Assembly: GCA_902617375.1 (NCBI GenBank)
Contig: CACMWI010000004.1
Coordinates: forward strand, 42,353 to 106,352
DNA from: an uncultured Alphaproteobacteria bacterium
Lineage (GTDB): Bacteria > Pseudomonadota > Alphaproteobacteria > Methylaequorales > Methylaequoraceae
Length of the DNA: 64,000 nucleotides
Reading direction: 5' to 3'
A program made the position numbers and the translations under genes. Shown in pieces: positions 45,684 to 54,094 of this stretch; position 1 is the stretch's first letter; every line of letters begins with the position of its first letter. Under the pieces are notes generated by a model. It was not told where the DNA came from. It ran no database searches and was given only the letters and a program-made list of their open reading frames with translations.

Positions 45684-47144
45684 GTGAAATATCTCTTTTC
45701 AAAATCAAAACCAAGAGACGAATGTGGTGTCTATGGAGTTTACAATCATAATAAAGCAGCAAATCTTACTGCGCTGGGACTACATGCTCTTCAACATAGA
45801 GGACAAGACTCCGCAGGAATAGTTACTTCAAATAATCATAAATTCTTTGCTCATAGAGGAATGGGCCAAGTTTCTGATGTTTTTTCAAATAAAGAAATAA
45901 TCCCAAAACTAATCGGACGATTATCAATTGGACATAACCGTTATGGAACTACGGGTGAATCAGCACTTAAAAATGTTCAACCGCTTTTCTCTGAATTAGA
46001 CTTTGGGGGTATTGCAATCGCACACAACGGGAATTTAACAAATACGAATCAAATAAAAGAAAAACTAATTAAGAATGGAGCTATTTTTCAATCAACATCT
46101 GATACAGAGGTAATTCTTCATTTGATTTCAACTGCTAAAGGCACCTTAATAGATAGAATTGTTTATGCCCTTCAGTCTATCACTGGGGCATTCTCCTTAG
46201 TTTTGCTAACAAATGATTCTCTTATTGGAGTGAGAGATCCTTTTGGAATTAGACCACTGGTTTTGGGAAAACTTAATGATACATATATATTAAGTTCTGA
46301 AAGTTGTGGACTAGATATTATTGGCGCAGATTTAATAAGAGATGTTGAACCTGGTGAAATTTTAATTATTAAAAATCATAAAATTGAATCAATTAAACCT
46401 TTTAAAAAAACATATCTTAGGCCATGTCTTTTTGAATATATTTATTTTTCAAGACCAGATAGTATTCTTGAAGGAAGAAATGTTTACGATGTTCGAAAAA
46501 GTATAGGGCATCAGTTAGCAGTTGAAAATCCAAACGACAACAAAATAATTGATGTTGTAATTCCTATCCCTGACTCTGGCAACGCGTCTGCATTAGGTTA
46601 TTCTGAAAAAATAAAAAAACCTTTTGAATTCGGAATAATAAGAAATCACTATACTGGAAGAACTTTTATTGAAGATTCCATTTCAGTAAGAAATCTATCA
46701 GTCAAGTTAAAGCATAATCCAAATATTTTTTCATTTAAAGACAAAAGTATTGCTTTAGTTGACGATTCAATTGTAAGGGGCACGACTTCTGTCAAGATTG
46801 TGGAAATGTTAAGAAATTGTGGTGTCAAAAATGTTCACATGAGAATTGCAAGTCCTCCAGTCAAACATCCGTGTTTCTATGGAATAGATACTCCTACTAA
46901 AGAAGAACTACTAGCATCAAAATTTACTATAGACCAAATAAAAGAATATATTGGTGCAGATAGTCTAAAATTTGTTACATTGGACGGCGTTTACAAAGCA
47001 TTGGGATTTCAAAATGGAAGAGAAAAAGAAAAGCCAATGTTTACTGATCATTATTTCAGTGGTGATTATCCAGTTAAACTAATTGATCAAGACGCGGGTA
47101 TTTATCCTGCTCAACTCTCATTACTAATCGAACCTACAAAATAA
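45684..47144 (+). CDS. purF: Amidophosphoribosyltransferase, with altered iron-sulfur ligands
   Basis: First committed step of purine synthesis: PRPP plus glutamine to phosphoribosylamine. It starts at GTG (486 residues). A 13-residue leader ends at C14 of ECGVYGVY, which should become the N-terminal nucleophile after cleavage, as in the Bacillus type. The PRPP loop is VDDSIVRGTT. In Bacillus PurF four cysteines bind a 4Fe-4S cluster. Two match here, C248 (RPCLFEYIYF) and C397 (HPCFYG). The C-terminal CxxC before FxGDYP is replaced (T454, Y457 in FTDHYFSGDYP). The usual cluster is therefore unlikely. Confidence 0.96.
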   Translation: MKYLFSKSKPRDECGVYGVYNHNKAANLTALGLHALQHRGQDSAGIVTSNNHKFFAHRGMGQVSDVFSNKEIIPKLIGRLSIGHNRYGTTGESALKNVQPLFSELDFGGIAIAHNGNLTNTNQIKEKLIKNGAIFQSTSDTEVILHLISTAKGTLIDRIVYALQSITGAFSLVLLTNDSLIGVRDPFGIRPLVLGKLNDTYILSSESCGLDIIGADLIRDVEPGEILIIKNHKIESIKPFKKTYLRPCLFEYIYFSRPDSILEGRNVYDVRKSIGHQLAVENPNDNKIIDVVIPIPDSGNASALGYSEKIKKPFEFGIIRNHYTGRTFIEDSISVRNLSVKLKHNPNIFSFKDKSIALVDDSIVRGTTSVKIVEMLRNCGVKNVHMRIASPPVKHPCFYGIDTPTKEELLASKFTIDQIKEYIGADSLKFVTLDGVYKALGFQNGREKEKPMFTDHYFSGDYPVKLIDQDAGIYPAQLSLLIEPTK

Positions 47145-47148
47145 TAAA

Positions 47149-47811
47149 ATGAAACAAAATACACTTAAAAATGGGATCATCTTTGGTTCAACAGGAACTT
47201 TAGGTTCAAGAATATCATTAGATCTAGCACAGATGAATACAAATCTTATTTTGCATGGGAAATCTTTTGAAAAACTTATCAAATTAGATAATGAAATAAA
47301 AAAAATTAATAAGAATGTTACACTTCTTCAAGCTGACATAACACACAAGGATTTTGCGGCAAATCTTTTAAGTAAAGTTTCCTCAAGATTCTCAAGAATT
47401 GATTTTATGATAAATTTAATTGGAATTTTTTTCGGATTAAGACCTTTGACGAATTTTTCACATAAAGAATGGGATAATCTCATTGAAATAAACCTCTCTT
47501 CTAGTTGGAGAATCATCAAAGAGTTGGAACCATTAATCAGAAAGTCGGCAAACGCGAAAATTATTTTTCTTGAAAATAAAGATATTTCAATTGGGAAAGC
47601 ATATCATAATACATTCAGTATTTGCCAAAAAGCCAAAAAAACAATGTTAGAAATTTTTAACAAGGAAAACTCAAAATTCCAAATTAAAGTACACTTTGTT
47701 GAAATCGAAAAAGTCAATGCGGGAATGTCCTTATCTCTTGCTGGAAAAAATGTGTATGATGAAAGAAAATTGAAAGAGGTATCGGAGATGGTTACAAAAA
47801 AATGTCTTTAA
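47149..47811 (+). CDS. SDR-fold protein with degenerate active site
   Basis: A 220-residue short-chain dehydrogenase-like protein. The nucleotide loop GSTGTLGSRIS and LLQADITHKD fit an NAD(P)-binding Rossmann fold, and NLIGIFFG takes the place of the usual NNAG. The catalytic YxxxK of SDRs aligns with FSICQK, so the tyrosine is phenylalanine and the lysine appears lost or shifted. It follows purF by four bases, where many alphaproteobacteria have an SDR gene of unknown substrate. It may bind a nucleotide without catalysing redox chemistry. Confidence 0.7.
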   Translation: MKQNTLKNGIIFGSTGTLGSRISLDLAQMNTNLILHGKSFEKLIKLDNEIKKINKNVTLLQADITHKDFAANLLSKVSSRFSRIDFMINLIGIFFGLRPLTNFSHKEWDNLIEINLSSSWRIIKELEPLIRKSANAKIIFLENKDISIGKAYHNTFSICQKAKKTMLEIFNKENSKFQIKVHFVEIEKVNAGMSLSLAGKNVYDERKLKEVSEMVTKKCL

Positions 47812-47814
47812 TTT

Positions 47815-49113
47815 CTATATGAAAAGGTCGTAGACCATTGTTTCATACCATCCAAATGCATGTTCAGCCTCTAATTTTCTATCATTATTATTTGCGTTTA
47901 CATTACTTTCACTGCTTCCTAATGAGATAATTTTATCTTTTTTAACATTTAACCTATACCAAGCAGATATTGAAAATGCTCTGTCTTCTTTAGAAAAACT
48001 ATAACAAGTGTTCAAAAACACTGGATCAACATATTCCTTTTCTAAAATTTTATTTATCAAATTTATAGCCAAAACTTTAGCTTGACTGTTTGCTGAAAAT
48101 GCAGATTTAGGCATTGCCCAAGCATCTATTGAGTCTCCAACTGCATATATATCTTTGAAATGATGTAATTCAAATGATATTGGATTGATTTGACACCAAT
48201 CTTTACCTTCATCAAGCAGACCTGAATCATAAAAAATATTAGCTGCTTTTTGTTCAGGTATAATATGAATAAAATCACCTTTAAAAATTTGACCATCTGA
48301 ATTTTTTACTAGATTGTTTTTTTGGTCATAAAAAGTTACTTTTCCTCCCTTACGCCGAGGTATCCAATCTATTACGTCGCTATAATTTATTTTCCATTCA
48401 CGAAAATAATTTTCTTGCTTGGTGAATGAATTCTTTGAATCAAGAATTAAAATTTTCACTTTTTTATTTAGTTTTCTAAGGTAGTTAGCAATTAAAGTAG
48501 CCCTTTCATATGGTGCTGGAGGACATCTATATGGATAATCGGGTGACGATATTATTATTTTTGAATTATTTTCTAAATCTATTAATCGCCTTTTAAACTG
48601 AATGATGTTACTTTCTCCGTCCCAACAATGGGGAACATTTTTTTTGTCTGTAACACTATACCCTTGTAAGATATCGTTTTTGTAGCTAATTCCAGGAGAT
48701 AAAATTAAAAAATCATATTTTATTTCTAAATCTTTAGAGAATCTTACACTTTTACTTTTAACATCAATTGCACTAACATTTTCATAAATAAATTTAACTT
48801 TTTCATATTTTTTTTCATTTATTTTAAAGCAAATCTCTTTTCGTTTTAAGATATTTCCTATAACAAGATTAGAAAGAGGGCCGGTTTGGTATTCATTTTG
48901 TTTTTCCACAACAATTATGTCAACAAGATTAGAGATTTTATTCAAATATTGAAGGCACGTTGCCCCTCCTATACCTAGACCAACAATAACAATTTTTGGT
49001 CTTGTTTTAGCATTTAATCTTTTTAATAAAAAGGTGTTGGCAAGAAAAAAAAACCCTAGATTCAATGCAATATTAGAAAGAAATTTTCTTCTACTAAGTT
49101 TATTTTTTGCCAT
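47815..49113 (-). CDS. fccB: Flavocytochrome c sulfide dehydrogenase, flavoprotein subunit
   Basis: A 432-residue periplasmic FAD protein that oxidises sulfide and passes electrons to the cytochrome subunit. A twin-arginine-like signal is present (LSRRKFL, residues 6-12, then a hydrophobic stretch). The FAD site begins IVIVGLGIGGATCL. The active-site cysteine pair of this family is kept: C197 in YRCPPAPYERA and C370 in NTCYSF. HFKDIYAVGDS and MPKSAFSANSQAK are other signature blocks. It overlaps fccA by 14 bases. SoxF is the nearest alternative; no sox genes are visible here. Sulfide (or polysulfide) oxidation is the expected role. Confidence 0.9.
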   Translation of the reverse strand: MAKNKLSRRKFLSNIALNLGFFFLANTFLLKRLNAKTRPKIVIVGLGIGGATCLQYLNKISNLVDIIVVEKQNEYQTGPLSNLVIGNILKRKEICFKINEKKYEKVKFIYENVSAIDVKSKSVRFSKDLEIKYDFLILSPGISYKNDILQGYSVTDKKNVPHCWDGESNIIQFKRRLIDLENNSKIIISSPDYPYRCPPAPYERATLIANYLRKLNKKVKILILDSKNSFTKQENYFREWKINYSDVIDWIPRRKGGKVTFYDQKNNLVKNSDGQIFKGDFIHIIPEQKAANIFYDSGLLDEGKDWCQINPISFELHHFKDIYAVGDSIDAWAMPKSAFSANSQAKVLAINLINKILEKEYVDPVFLNTCYSFSKEDRAFSISAWYRLNVKKDKIISLGSSESNVNANNNDRKLEAEHAFGWYETMVYDLFI

Positions 49114-49387
49114 AAATTTTGTCCGCCATTTTTAAAATATCCCTATCTGTCAATACTCTAGAAATTCTATTCATTACACTATTATCTTTATCATTCTTAT
49201 ATTTTTTCATTAGTCTAACAAATTCATCTTTGTCCAAATTATTTATAGATGGTATTTTTTTTGTAGTTTCTTTATTTAGGTTATGACAGGATTTACAATT
49301 TTCAACGATTAAGTTTATAGTTTGATCCTCACTAGCAAACAAAGAAATAGAAAAAAAGAGAATAAAATAAAATGAAATTTTATTCAT
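49100..49387 (-). CDS. fccA: Small class I c-type cytochrome, FccA-like subunit
   Basis: A 95-residue exported monoheme cytochrome. The signal peptide covers about residues 1-19 (FYFILFFSISLFAS), and the heme motif is CKSCH (residues 31-35). A methionine that could be the distal ligand lies in NSVMNRIS, and the tail ITDR/DILKMADKI type helix is typical of c553-like domains. It is encoded just upstream of and overlapping fccB, so it should be the heme subunit of the sulfide dehydrogenase. Its start overlaps the der stop by 8 bases. Known FccA can be mono- or diheme; this is the small monoheme type. Confidence 0.85.
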   Translation of the reverse strand: MNKISFYFILFFSISLFASEDQTINLIVENCKSCHNLNKETTKKIPSINNLDKDEFVRLMKKYKNDKDNSVMNRISRVLTDRDILKMADKIYGKK

Positions 49388-50696
49388 ATGGATTAATTGT
49401 TTTTTTGAATCTAACTTTTATTGGTATGTCCTCTAATTGAAAACTTTTCTTGAGCTTGTTAGATAAATACTTTTTATACTGGTTATTAATTTCACGAGGA
49501 TAATTGGAAAAAATATTAAACTTCGGAGGAGAAACACTAACCTGAGATGCAAATTTCAGTTTCACGGGCCTACCGTTTTTTAAAGGAGGAGGGTTTTCTG
49601 TCATTATTTTTCCTAACCATTCATTTAAATCACTGGTTTTAATTCTCTTTTTCCATGATTTTAATTGTTTCTGAATAATAGAATGCAAATTCTCAAATCC
49701 AATATTCTCTTTTGCTGAAACAAATAATACAGGTGTTTCTCTGATTTGTGGGTTTAAATCTTGAAGATGTTTTTTAATTTTTTTTTGTTGCAGATCATTG
49801 ACGGTATCGATTTTATTCATTAATAATATTTGGCATCTATTCTCAGAGTTAACTAAACTTAAAATCTTAGAGTTTATTTTTTCGTAATAATTATTAATAT
49901 CAAATACAATTAACAAAACATTGCATAGTCGTATTTTTTTTAGTGTCTGATTAATTGCTAATTCATGAACATGTTCTTTATTATTTTTTGAAAAACCAGC
50001 TGTATCAAACATTTTAAAATTAGAATTTTTTAAACTTACATTTGTCTCTACTGAATCTCTTGTAAGATTTGGCTGAGGTCCTGTAATTGCAATCTTTTTT
50101 TTTTTTATCAAATTAAATATCGTTGATTTTCCTGAATTAGTCTTACCTATAATTGCAATTGAAAAGTCATTAAGTTGTTTTTTCTTTTCACTAATTGTTT
50201 TCAAGTCCTTTACAGATTCATATATTTGCCATTTCAATTGGTCAATTGACTGATTATGGGCTGCAGAGACAAGAACTGGTCTTCCTAAACCAGATTTATT
50301 TAATTCATTCAAAACATTTTGTGAATAATTCCCTTCAGTTTTGTTCACTACTAATAAAATGGGTTTATTAAATTTTCTTGCTAAAGCTATTGTATCCAAA
50401 TCTTCAAATGATAGATCCGATTTTCCATCAAAAACAATAACAATCAAATCAGAAAGTTTTGAATACTCGATAGTATTATTTTTTATTTTATCTTCAATTT
50501 CGTTTGATGGATTTATGAGACCAGGTGAATCAACAAACTCGAATTCCAAATCCCACAGAATTATTTTTTTTTTTCTCAAGTCTCTTGTTAAACCTGGAAG
50601 ATTATCAACAATTGCGATATTTTTTTTTAAAATCATATTAAACAACGATGATTTTCCTACATTTGGCTTACCGAGAATAATTATTTTAATTGGCAT
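49380..50696 (-). CDS. der: GTPase Der (EngA), ribosome assembly
   Basis: A double-GTPase needed for 50S subunit maturation. The 438-residue protein has two G domains. The first has GKPNVGKSSLFN, FVDSPGL and NKTEG; the second has GKTNSGKSTIFN, DTAGF and MNKIDT. A C-terminal KH-like domain (about residues 355-438) follows. The second P-loop has TNS where PNV is usual. It lies between bamB (two bases upstream) and fccA (8-base overlap). The order yfgM-bamB-der is conserved across proteobacteria; the fcc genes after it are the unusual part. Confidence 0.95.
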   Translation of the reverse strand: MPIKIIILGKPNVGKSSLFNMILKKNIAIVDNLPGLTRDLRKKKIILWDLEFEFVDSPGLINPSNEIEDKIKNNTIEYSKLSDLIVIVFDGKSDLSFEDLDTIALARKFNKPILLVVNKTEGNYSQNVLNELNKSGLGRPVLVSAAHNQSIDQLKWQIYESVKDLKTISEKKKQLNDFSIAIIGKTNSGKSTIFNLIKKKKIAITGPQPNLTRDSVETNVSLKNSNFKMFDTAGFSKNNKEHVHELAINQTLKKIRLCNVLLIVFDINNYYEKINSKILSLVNSENRCQILLMNKIDTVNDLQQKKIKKHLQDLNPQIRETPVLFVSAKENIGFENLHSIIQKQLKSWKKRIKTSDLNEWLGKIMTENPPPLKNGRPVKLKFASQVSVSPPKFNIFSNYPREINNQYKKYLSNKLKKSFQLEDIPIKVRFKKTINPYE

Positions 50697-50698
50697 TT

Positions 50699-51982
50699 TT
50701 AACCCAAAATAAATAATGTACCTTTTTTTGAAATTAAAATAATTTGCTCTCCTACATTAATTGGATTTGATACAAGTTCTTCAAAGAAATTTATTTTACT
50801 TAATAATTTACCAGTAAATGGTGAAATTGAAATTACTTGTCCATCAGAATTATTTAAAATCAATTTATTAGAACTTAGTAGCGGCCCATACCAACTGACT
50901 TCTTCTCCATCGTTAGAAACTTTTAGCTGGACAGCCCACAACAATTTTCCATTCATTTTATCGATACACAATAATCTTCCTAAAGTATCAATTAAATAAA
51001 TTGATCCTCCAGAAACAACAAAGGGATTTATTGAAGATAATTTTAGGTTCCATATTTTATTTCCATTGCTAATTTCATAAGCTATAAATTTGTCTGAAAA
51101 TGACGGAACGAATACTTTGTCCCCTACAATTGAGACAGGTGATTGAATATCATTTAAGGATGATTTATTAAAAAAATTTCCAGAGGTTACATTATCGAAC
51201 CATATTAAAGTACCATCGTTATGATCAAGTGCATAAATTTCACCAGAAGAATAGGAAATAATTACAATATTCTCTGTAACTACGGGTTTTGAACCACCAA
51301 TAATCGAAACTTCCTCAAGATTTCCAACGTGGGACCACATTAAATTTCCATCTTTTGTATTTAGAGCGAATGTTTGATTGTCATCTGATACAACAATTAT
51401 TTTGTTATTAAATACAAGAGGAGGTCTTGAAAATTGAACTAATAATTTTTTTTTCCACAATATTTTTCCATTTTCTGCATTTATAGAATAAATATTTCCC
51501 AAACCGGAAGTAATAAATAATTCATTCTTATGCAGAGAAAAACCACCTATGAACGGCAAATTCTCTTCTTTTTCGTTTTCTAATTTAACAATCCAATTAA
51601 TTTTTCCACTATCTAGATTTGTAGAATAAACGTTAAAGTCGTTATCTGCATAATATACATTATTTAAATCAAAAACTGGGATCGTAACGTGATCTATTTT
51701 ATCGAAGGCGATATCATTAAGTTTTATTTTTTTTTTTAGAGAAAGTTTTGATTTACTCTTGAAATGGAATAAATGATTTCTTTCGTTGTGATATTGCTGT
51801 GACCACGAATCAACGGAAATACTTTTATCTATTTTGATTCTTTTGTTTGACTTAAGAATTATGTCATCTTCAAACTTAAAAACATTTTCTCTTTTTCCTG
51901 GAAGAATCTCTTCTGCTTCATCAAAGTAAGCACATGAATTAAAAAAAAAAAAAAAAATTATAATTAAATATTTTTTTTTCAA
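50699..51982 (-). CDS. bamB: Outer-membrane assembly lipoprotein BamB
   Basis: A component of the BAM machine that inserts beta-barrel proteins. The 427-residue protein has a lysine-rich start, a hydrophobic segment and a lipobox-like FNSCAYF with the acylated cysteine near residue 17. Repeats of the PQQ-type beta-propeller follow: GKINWIVKLEN, NGKILWKKKL, DGNLMWSHVG, DGTLIWFDNV, NGNKIWNLKL and NGKLLWAVQL. These tryptophan repeats are diagnostic. It is preceded by the YfgM-like gene (one-base gap) and followed by der. Confidence 0.92.
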   Translation of the reverse strand: MKKKYLIIIFFFFFNSCAYFDEAEEILPGKRENVFKFEDDIILKSNKRIKIDKSISVDSWSQQYHNERNHLFHFKSKSKLSLKKKIKLNDIAFDKIDHVTIPVFDLNNVYYADNDFNVYSTNLDSGKINWIVKLENEKEENLPFIGGFSLHKNELFITSGLGNIYSINAENGKILWKKKLLVQFSRPPLVFNNKIIVVSDDNQTFALNTKDGNLMWSHVGNLEEVSIIGGSKPVVTENIVIISYSSGEIYALDHNDGTLIWFDNVTSGNFFNKSSLNDIQSPVSIVGDKVFVPSFSDKFIAYEISNGNKIWNLKLSSINPFVVSGGSIYLIDTLGRLLCIDKMNGKLLWAVQLKVSNDGEEVSWYGPLLSSNKLILNNSDGQVISISPFTGKLLSKINFFEELVSNPINVGEQIILISKKGTLFILG

Positions 51983-51983
51983 T

Positions 51984-52628
51984 TTATTCTTTCTTCAAAA
52001 AATCAATCATATTTTGGGCTCTTAAACCTAATGAAGCTGGTTTATTTGGAAGCATTTTAATTTCTTCAAAAGTTTCTAAGGCTTCTTTCTTTTTATCATT
52101 TTTTAAATAAATGAAAGCAGTCAATTCAAGTGCTGATGATTTCCATATCAAACTATTTTTTAATGGATCTAATTTGTCTAAAAGTTCTTCTGGCGACTCA
52201 AAATCTATAGAATTCATTACAAAAAGGATTGTAGCGATGTCTCTGAATGATTGGTCAACTGCATTTTTTTCAAGATCTAGATAAATGTCAAGTCCTTCAT
52301 TTCTTTCGCCTTTAGCAATTAATATTGATGCTTTTTTTAATTTTGCCATAGTTACATATCCATCTGAACCTTTATCTACTATTCTATCTAATGCAAGCAA
52401 TGCCGCGTCTATATCTTCTTCATTTGAGAGTTCAACTGCTGCAGTGAAATCATCACCAAGTTGTTGTTTAGTTTTATTTGTGTGATTTTCCCAAAACACA
52501 AATCCACTCGTACTTAAAATTACACCTAAAGAGATACTGACAACATAAGGAAGTAGTCTTTTCCATAGTTTAAGCCTTTTTTCTTCTTTTAGGTCCTCAT
52601 CAACTTCTCTTATAAATTCTTCGCTCAT
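51984..52628 (-). CDS. YfgM-like membrane-anchored tetratricopeptide protein
   Basis: A 214-residue protein with a charged cytoplasmic N-terminus, one membrane helix (about residues 27-48, LPYVVSISLGVILSTSGFVFW) and a helical periplasmic part with TPR-like pairs (DIDAALLALDRIVDKG, MAKLKKASILIAKGERNEGL). E. coli YfgM works with the SecYEG-PpiD translocon. The position directly before bamB-der supports the same family. It is divergent from a DUF2794 gene, with an 84-base gap carrying the operon promoter. Confidence 0.8.
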   Translation of the reverse strand: MSEEFIREVDEDLKEEKRLKLWKRLLPYVVSISLGVILSTSGFVFWENHTNKTKQQLGDDFTAAVELSNEEDIDAALLALDRIVDKGSDGYVTMAKLKKASILIAKGERNEGLDIYLDLEKNAVDQSFRDIATILFVMNSIDFESPEELLDKLDPLKNSLIWKSSALELTAFIYLKNDKKKEALETFEEIKMLPNKPASLGLRAQNMIDFLKKE

Positions 52629-52712
52629 TTTTTTATTTATTTTCTAAATTTGTTTAATATCATATATGTAATGTATTTATATTCTATCAAATTATAATTT
52701 CAATTTTATATT

Positions 52713-53021
52713 ATGAATAATTTAAAAAAATCGAAAATCATTAGGTTTAAAAAAGAAGAAATACATGAAATTATGGAATTATATTCAAAAAAAATTTCGA
52801 TAGGTGAATGGAAAGATTATTCAATAACTTTTCAAAAAAGTTACGCTGTTTTTGCGATTCATAGATCATTTAAGCACGGTCCTAGCCTAGAGATAAAAAA
52901 GAATTATAGAAATGACAGTTTTTTTACACTTTCATCTCAAAATAATATTTTGACAAGTTCTAAAAGTTTAAGAAAAGTGATTAACTACCTAAAGAGACCA
53001 TATTTAAAGTTAGTCAAATAA
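52713..53021 (+). CDS. DUF2794 protein
   Basis: A 102-residue soluble protein. IIRFKKEEIHEIMELYSKKI and the following GEWKDYSI and YAVFAIHR match the compact DUF2794 family, which is nearly confined to Alphaproteobacteria and has no known function. SLRKVINYLKRPYLKLVK closes it in the expected way. It stands alone between the divergent YfgM gene and the converging DUF1289 fusion gene, whose end it overlaps by 12 bases. Confidence 0.75.
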   Translation: MNNLKKSKIIRFKKEEIHEIMELYSKKISIGEWKDYSITFQKSYAVFAIHRSFKHGPSLEIKKNYRNDSFFTLSSQNNILTSSKSLRKVINYLKRPYLKLVK

Positions 53022-53477
53022 TTTTTTCATTCCAGAGGTATAACTGTCATTTCTACTTTTTGAAAGCCTTTGATAACCCATAACTCCACTAAAGATATAA
53101 TCCTTAGTTCCGGATTCCCAAATAATTTGTAAGTTTCCATCAACAATTGTCCACTTTCCTTTTTCGCCATTTCCATAATTAGTTAAGGCTGTACCATCAT
53201 CATTTATTTCAATCAGGAATTCTGATTGCCATTTATCCAATGCTTTCCATTTACCTACCCACAATTCATTTGAAAAGCATTCGTTAAAAAAAATTAAAAA
53301 TAAAACTATTAAAGTTGTTAACTTTCTATTTTTTAAAATAGAAAGTATAGTTCTTTTCTTATTATCTGAATATTTGGACCAATTACTAATTTCTTCAGAA
53401 GTCCTCAAGCAACCCTCACATAAATTGCTATTTGGATCTAATTTACATACGTTTATACATGGCGATTTTGCAATCAT
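53010..53477 (-). CDS. DUF1289 zinc-binding domain fused to a membrane-spanning or exported C-terminal domain
   Basis: I start it at the ATG at 53475-53477, which overlaps the marC stop as ATGA (155 residues); an ATG 15 bases upstream is possible. Residues 1-45 are DUF1289: SPCINVCKLD, LCEGCLRTSEEISNW, with four cysteines. The frame then runs without a stop through NRKLTTLIVLFLIFFNECFS, which looks like a signal peptide or membrane span. A domain of about 90 residues with repeated tryptophans and DGTALTNYG, GKWTIVDGNLQIIW and GVMGYQR ends it. DUF1289 proteins normally end where this hydrophobic segment starts. No methionine lies before the hydrophobic part. The function of both halves is unknown. 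Confidence 0.75.
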   Translation of the reverse strand: MIAKSPCINVCKLDPNSNLCEGCLRTSEEISNWSKYSDNKKRTILSILKNRKLTTLIVLFLIFFNECFSNELWVGKWKALDKWQSEFLIEINDDGTALTNYGNGEKGKWTIVDGNLQIIWESGTKDYIFSGVMGYQRLSKSRNDSYTSGMKKLFD

Positions 53478-54094
53478 GTTGTTAAATTCCATCCTGTTAT
53501 TACATATTCAACTGCTAAAGCACCTAAAATTAATCCAAATAACTTTTGTAGGACATTCATAATCGTTTTGTTAAGCAACTTCATAAAAAAGTTAGAAAAG
53601 ATGATAATTATAGAAGTCAAAAATAATGTCAATACAAGTGGAAATATTTGTGTATAAAAACTAACTATTGTGAAGCTAATATCCTTTGAAATTAAAACTG
53701 ATAGTGTGATAGCTGAAGGACCAGCAACCAATGGAATTGAAATAGGAAATACAGCCAAATTATTCAATTCATTTTCATCAATTAATTCGTTGGCAATTGT
53801 TGTCTTTCTTTTTACCCTTTTTTCAAATACCATTTCATAAGAAATAATTAAAAGGAAAAAACCGCCAATAATCTGAAAAGATGAAATAGATATGCCCATA
53901 AAGACTAAAAAAGAATTACCATATAATGAAAAAAAGATTAATACACTACATGTAATTAAAAATACAAACCCAGAGAGTTTAATTGTTCTTTTTGTATTTA
54001 AACCTCTAGTGATTATTGTTAAAATAGGGATTAAAGAAATAGGATCGATAGCAACGAATGCTTTTAAAAAATTCTGAAGAAACAAATCATGCAT
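53474..54094 (-). CDS. MarC family integral membrane protein
   Basis: A 206-residue protein with six hydrophobic helices. FVAIDPISLIPILTIITRGL near the N-terminus is the family signature (DP-x-x-x-P), and VFPISIPLVAGPSAITLSVLI carries the second conserved P-x-x-x-GP block. The protein was once linked to multiple antibiotic resistance, but no transport function is proven. It converges with nothing upstream: its start overlaps the divergent trhO start by 6 bases (54089-54094), a head-to-head overlap of coding regions. Confidence 0.88.
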   Translation of the reverse strand: MHDLFLQNFLKAFVAIDPISLIPILTIITRGLNTKRTIKLSGFVFLITCSVLIFFSLYGNSFLVFMGISISSFQIIGGFFLLIISYEMVFEKRVKRKTTIANELIDENELNNLAVFPISIPLVAGPSAITLSVLISKDISFTIVSFYTQIFPLVLTLFLTSIIIIFSNFFMKLLNKTIMNVLQKLFGLILGALAVEYVITGWNLTT

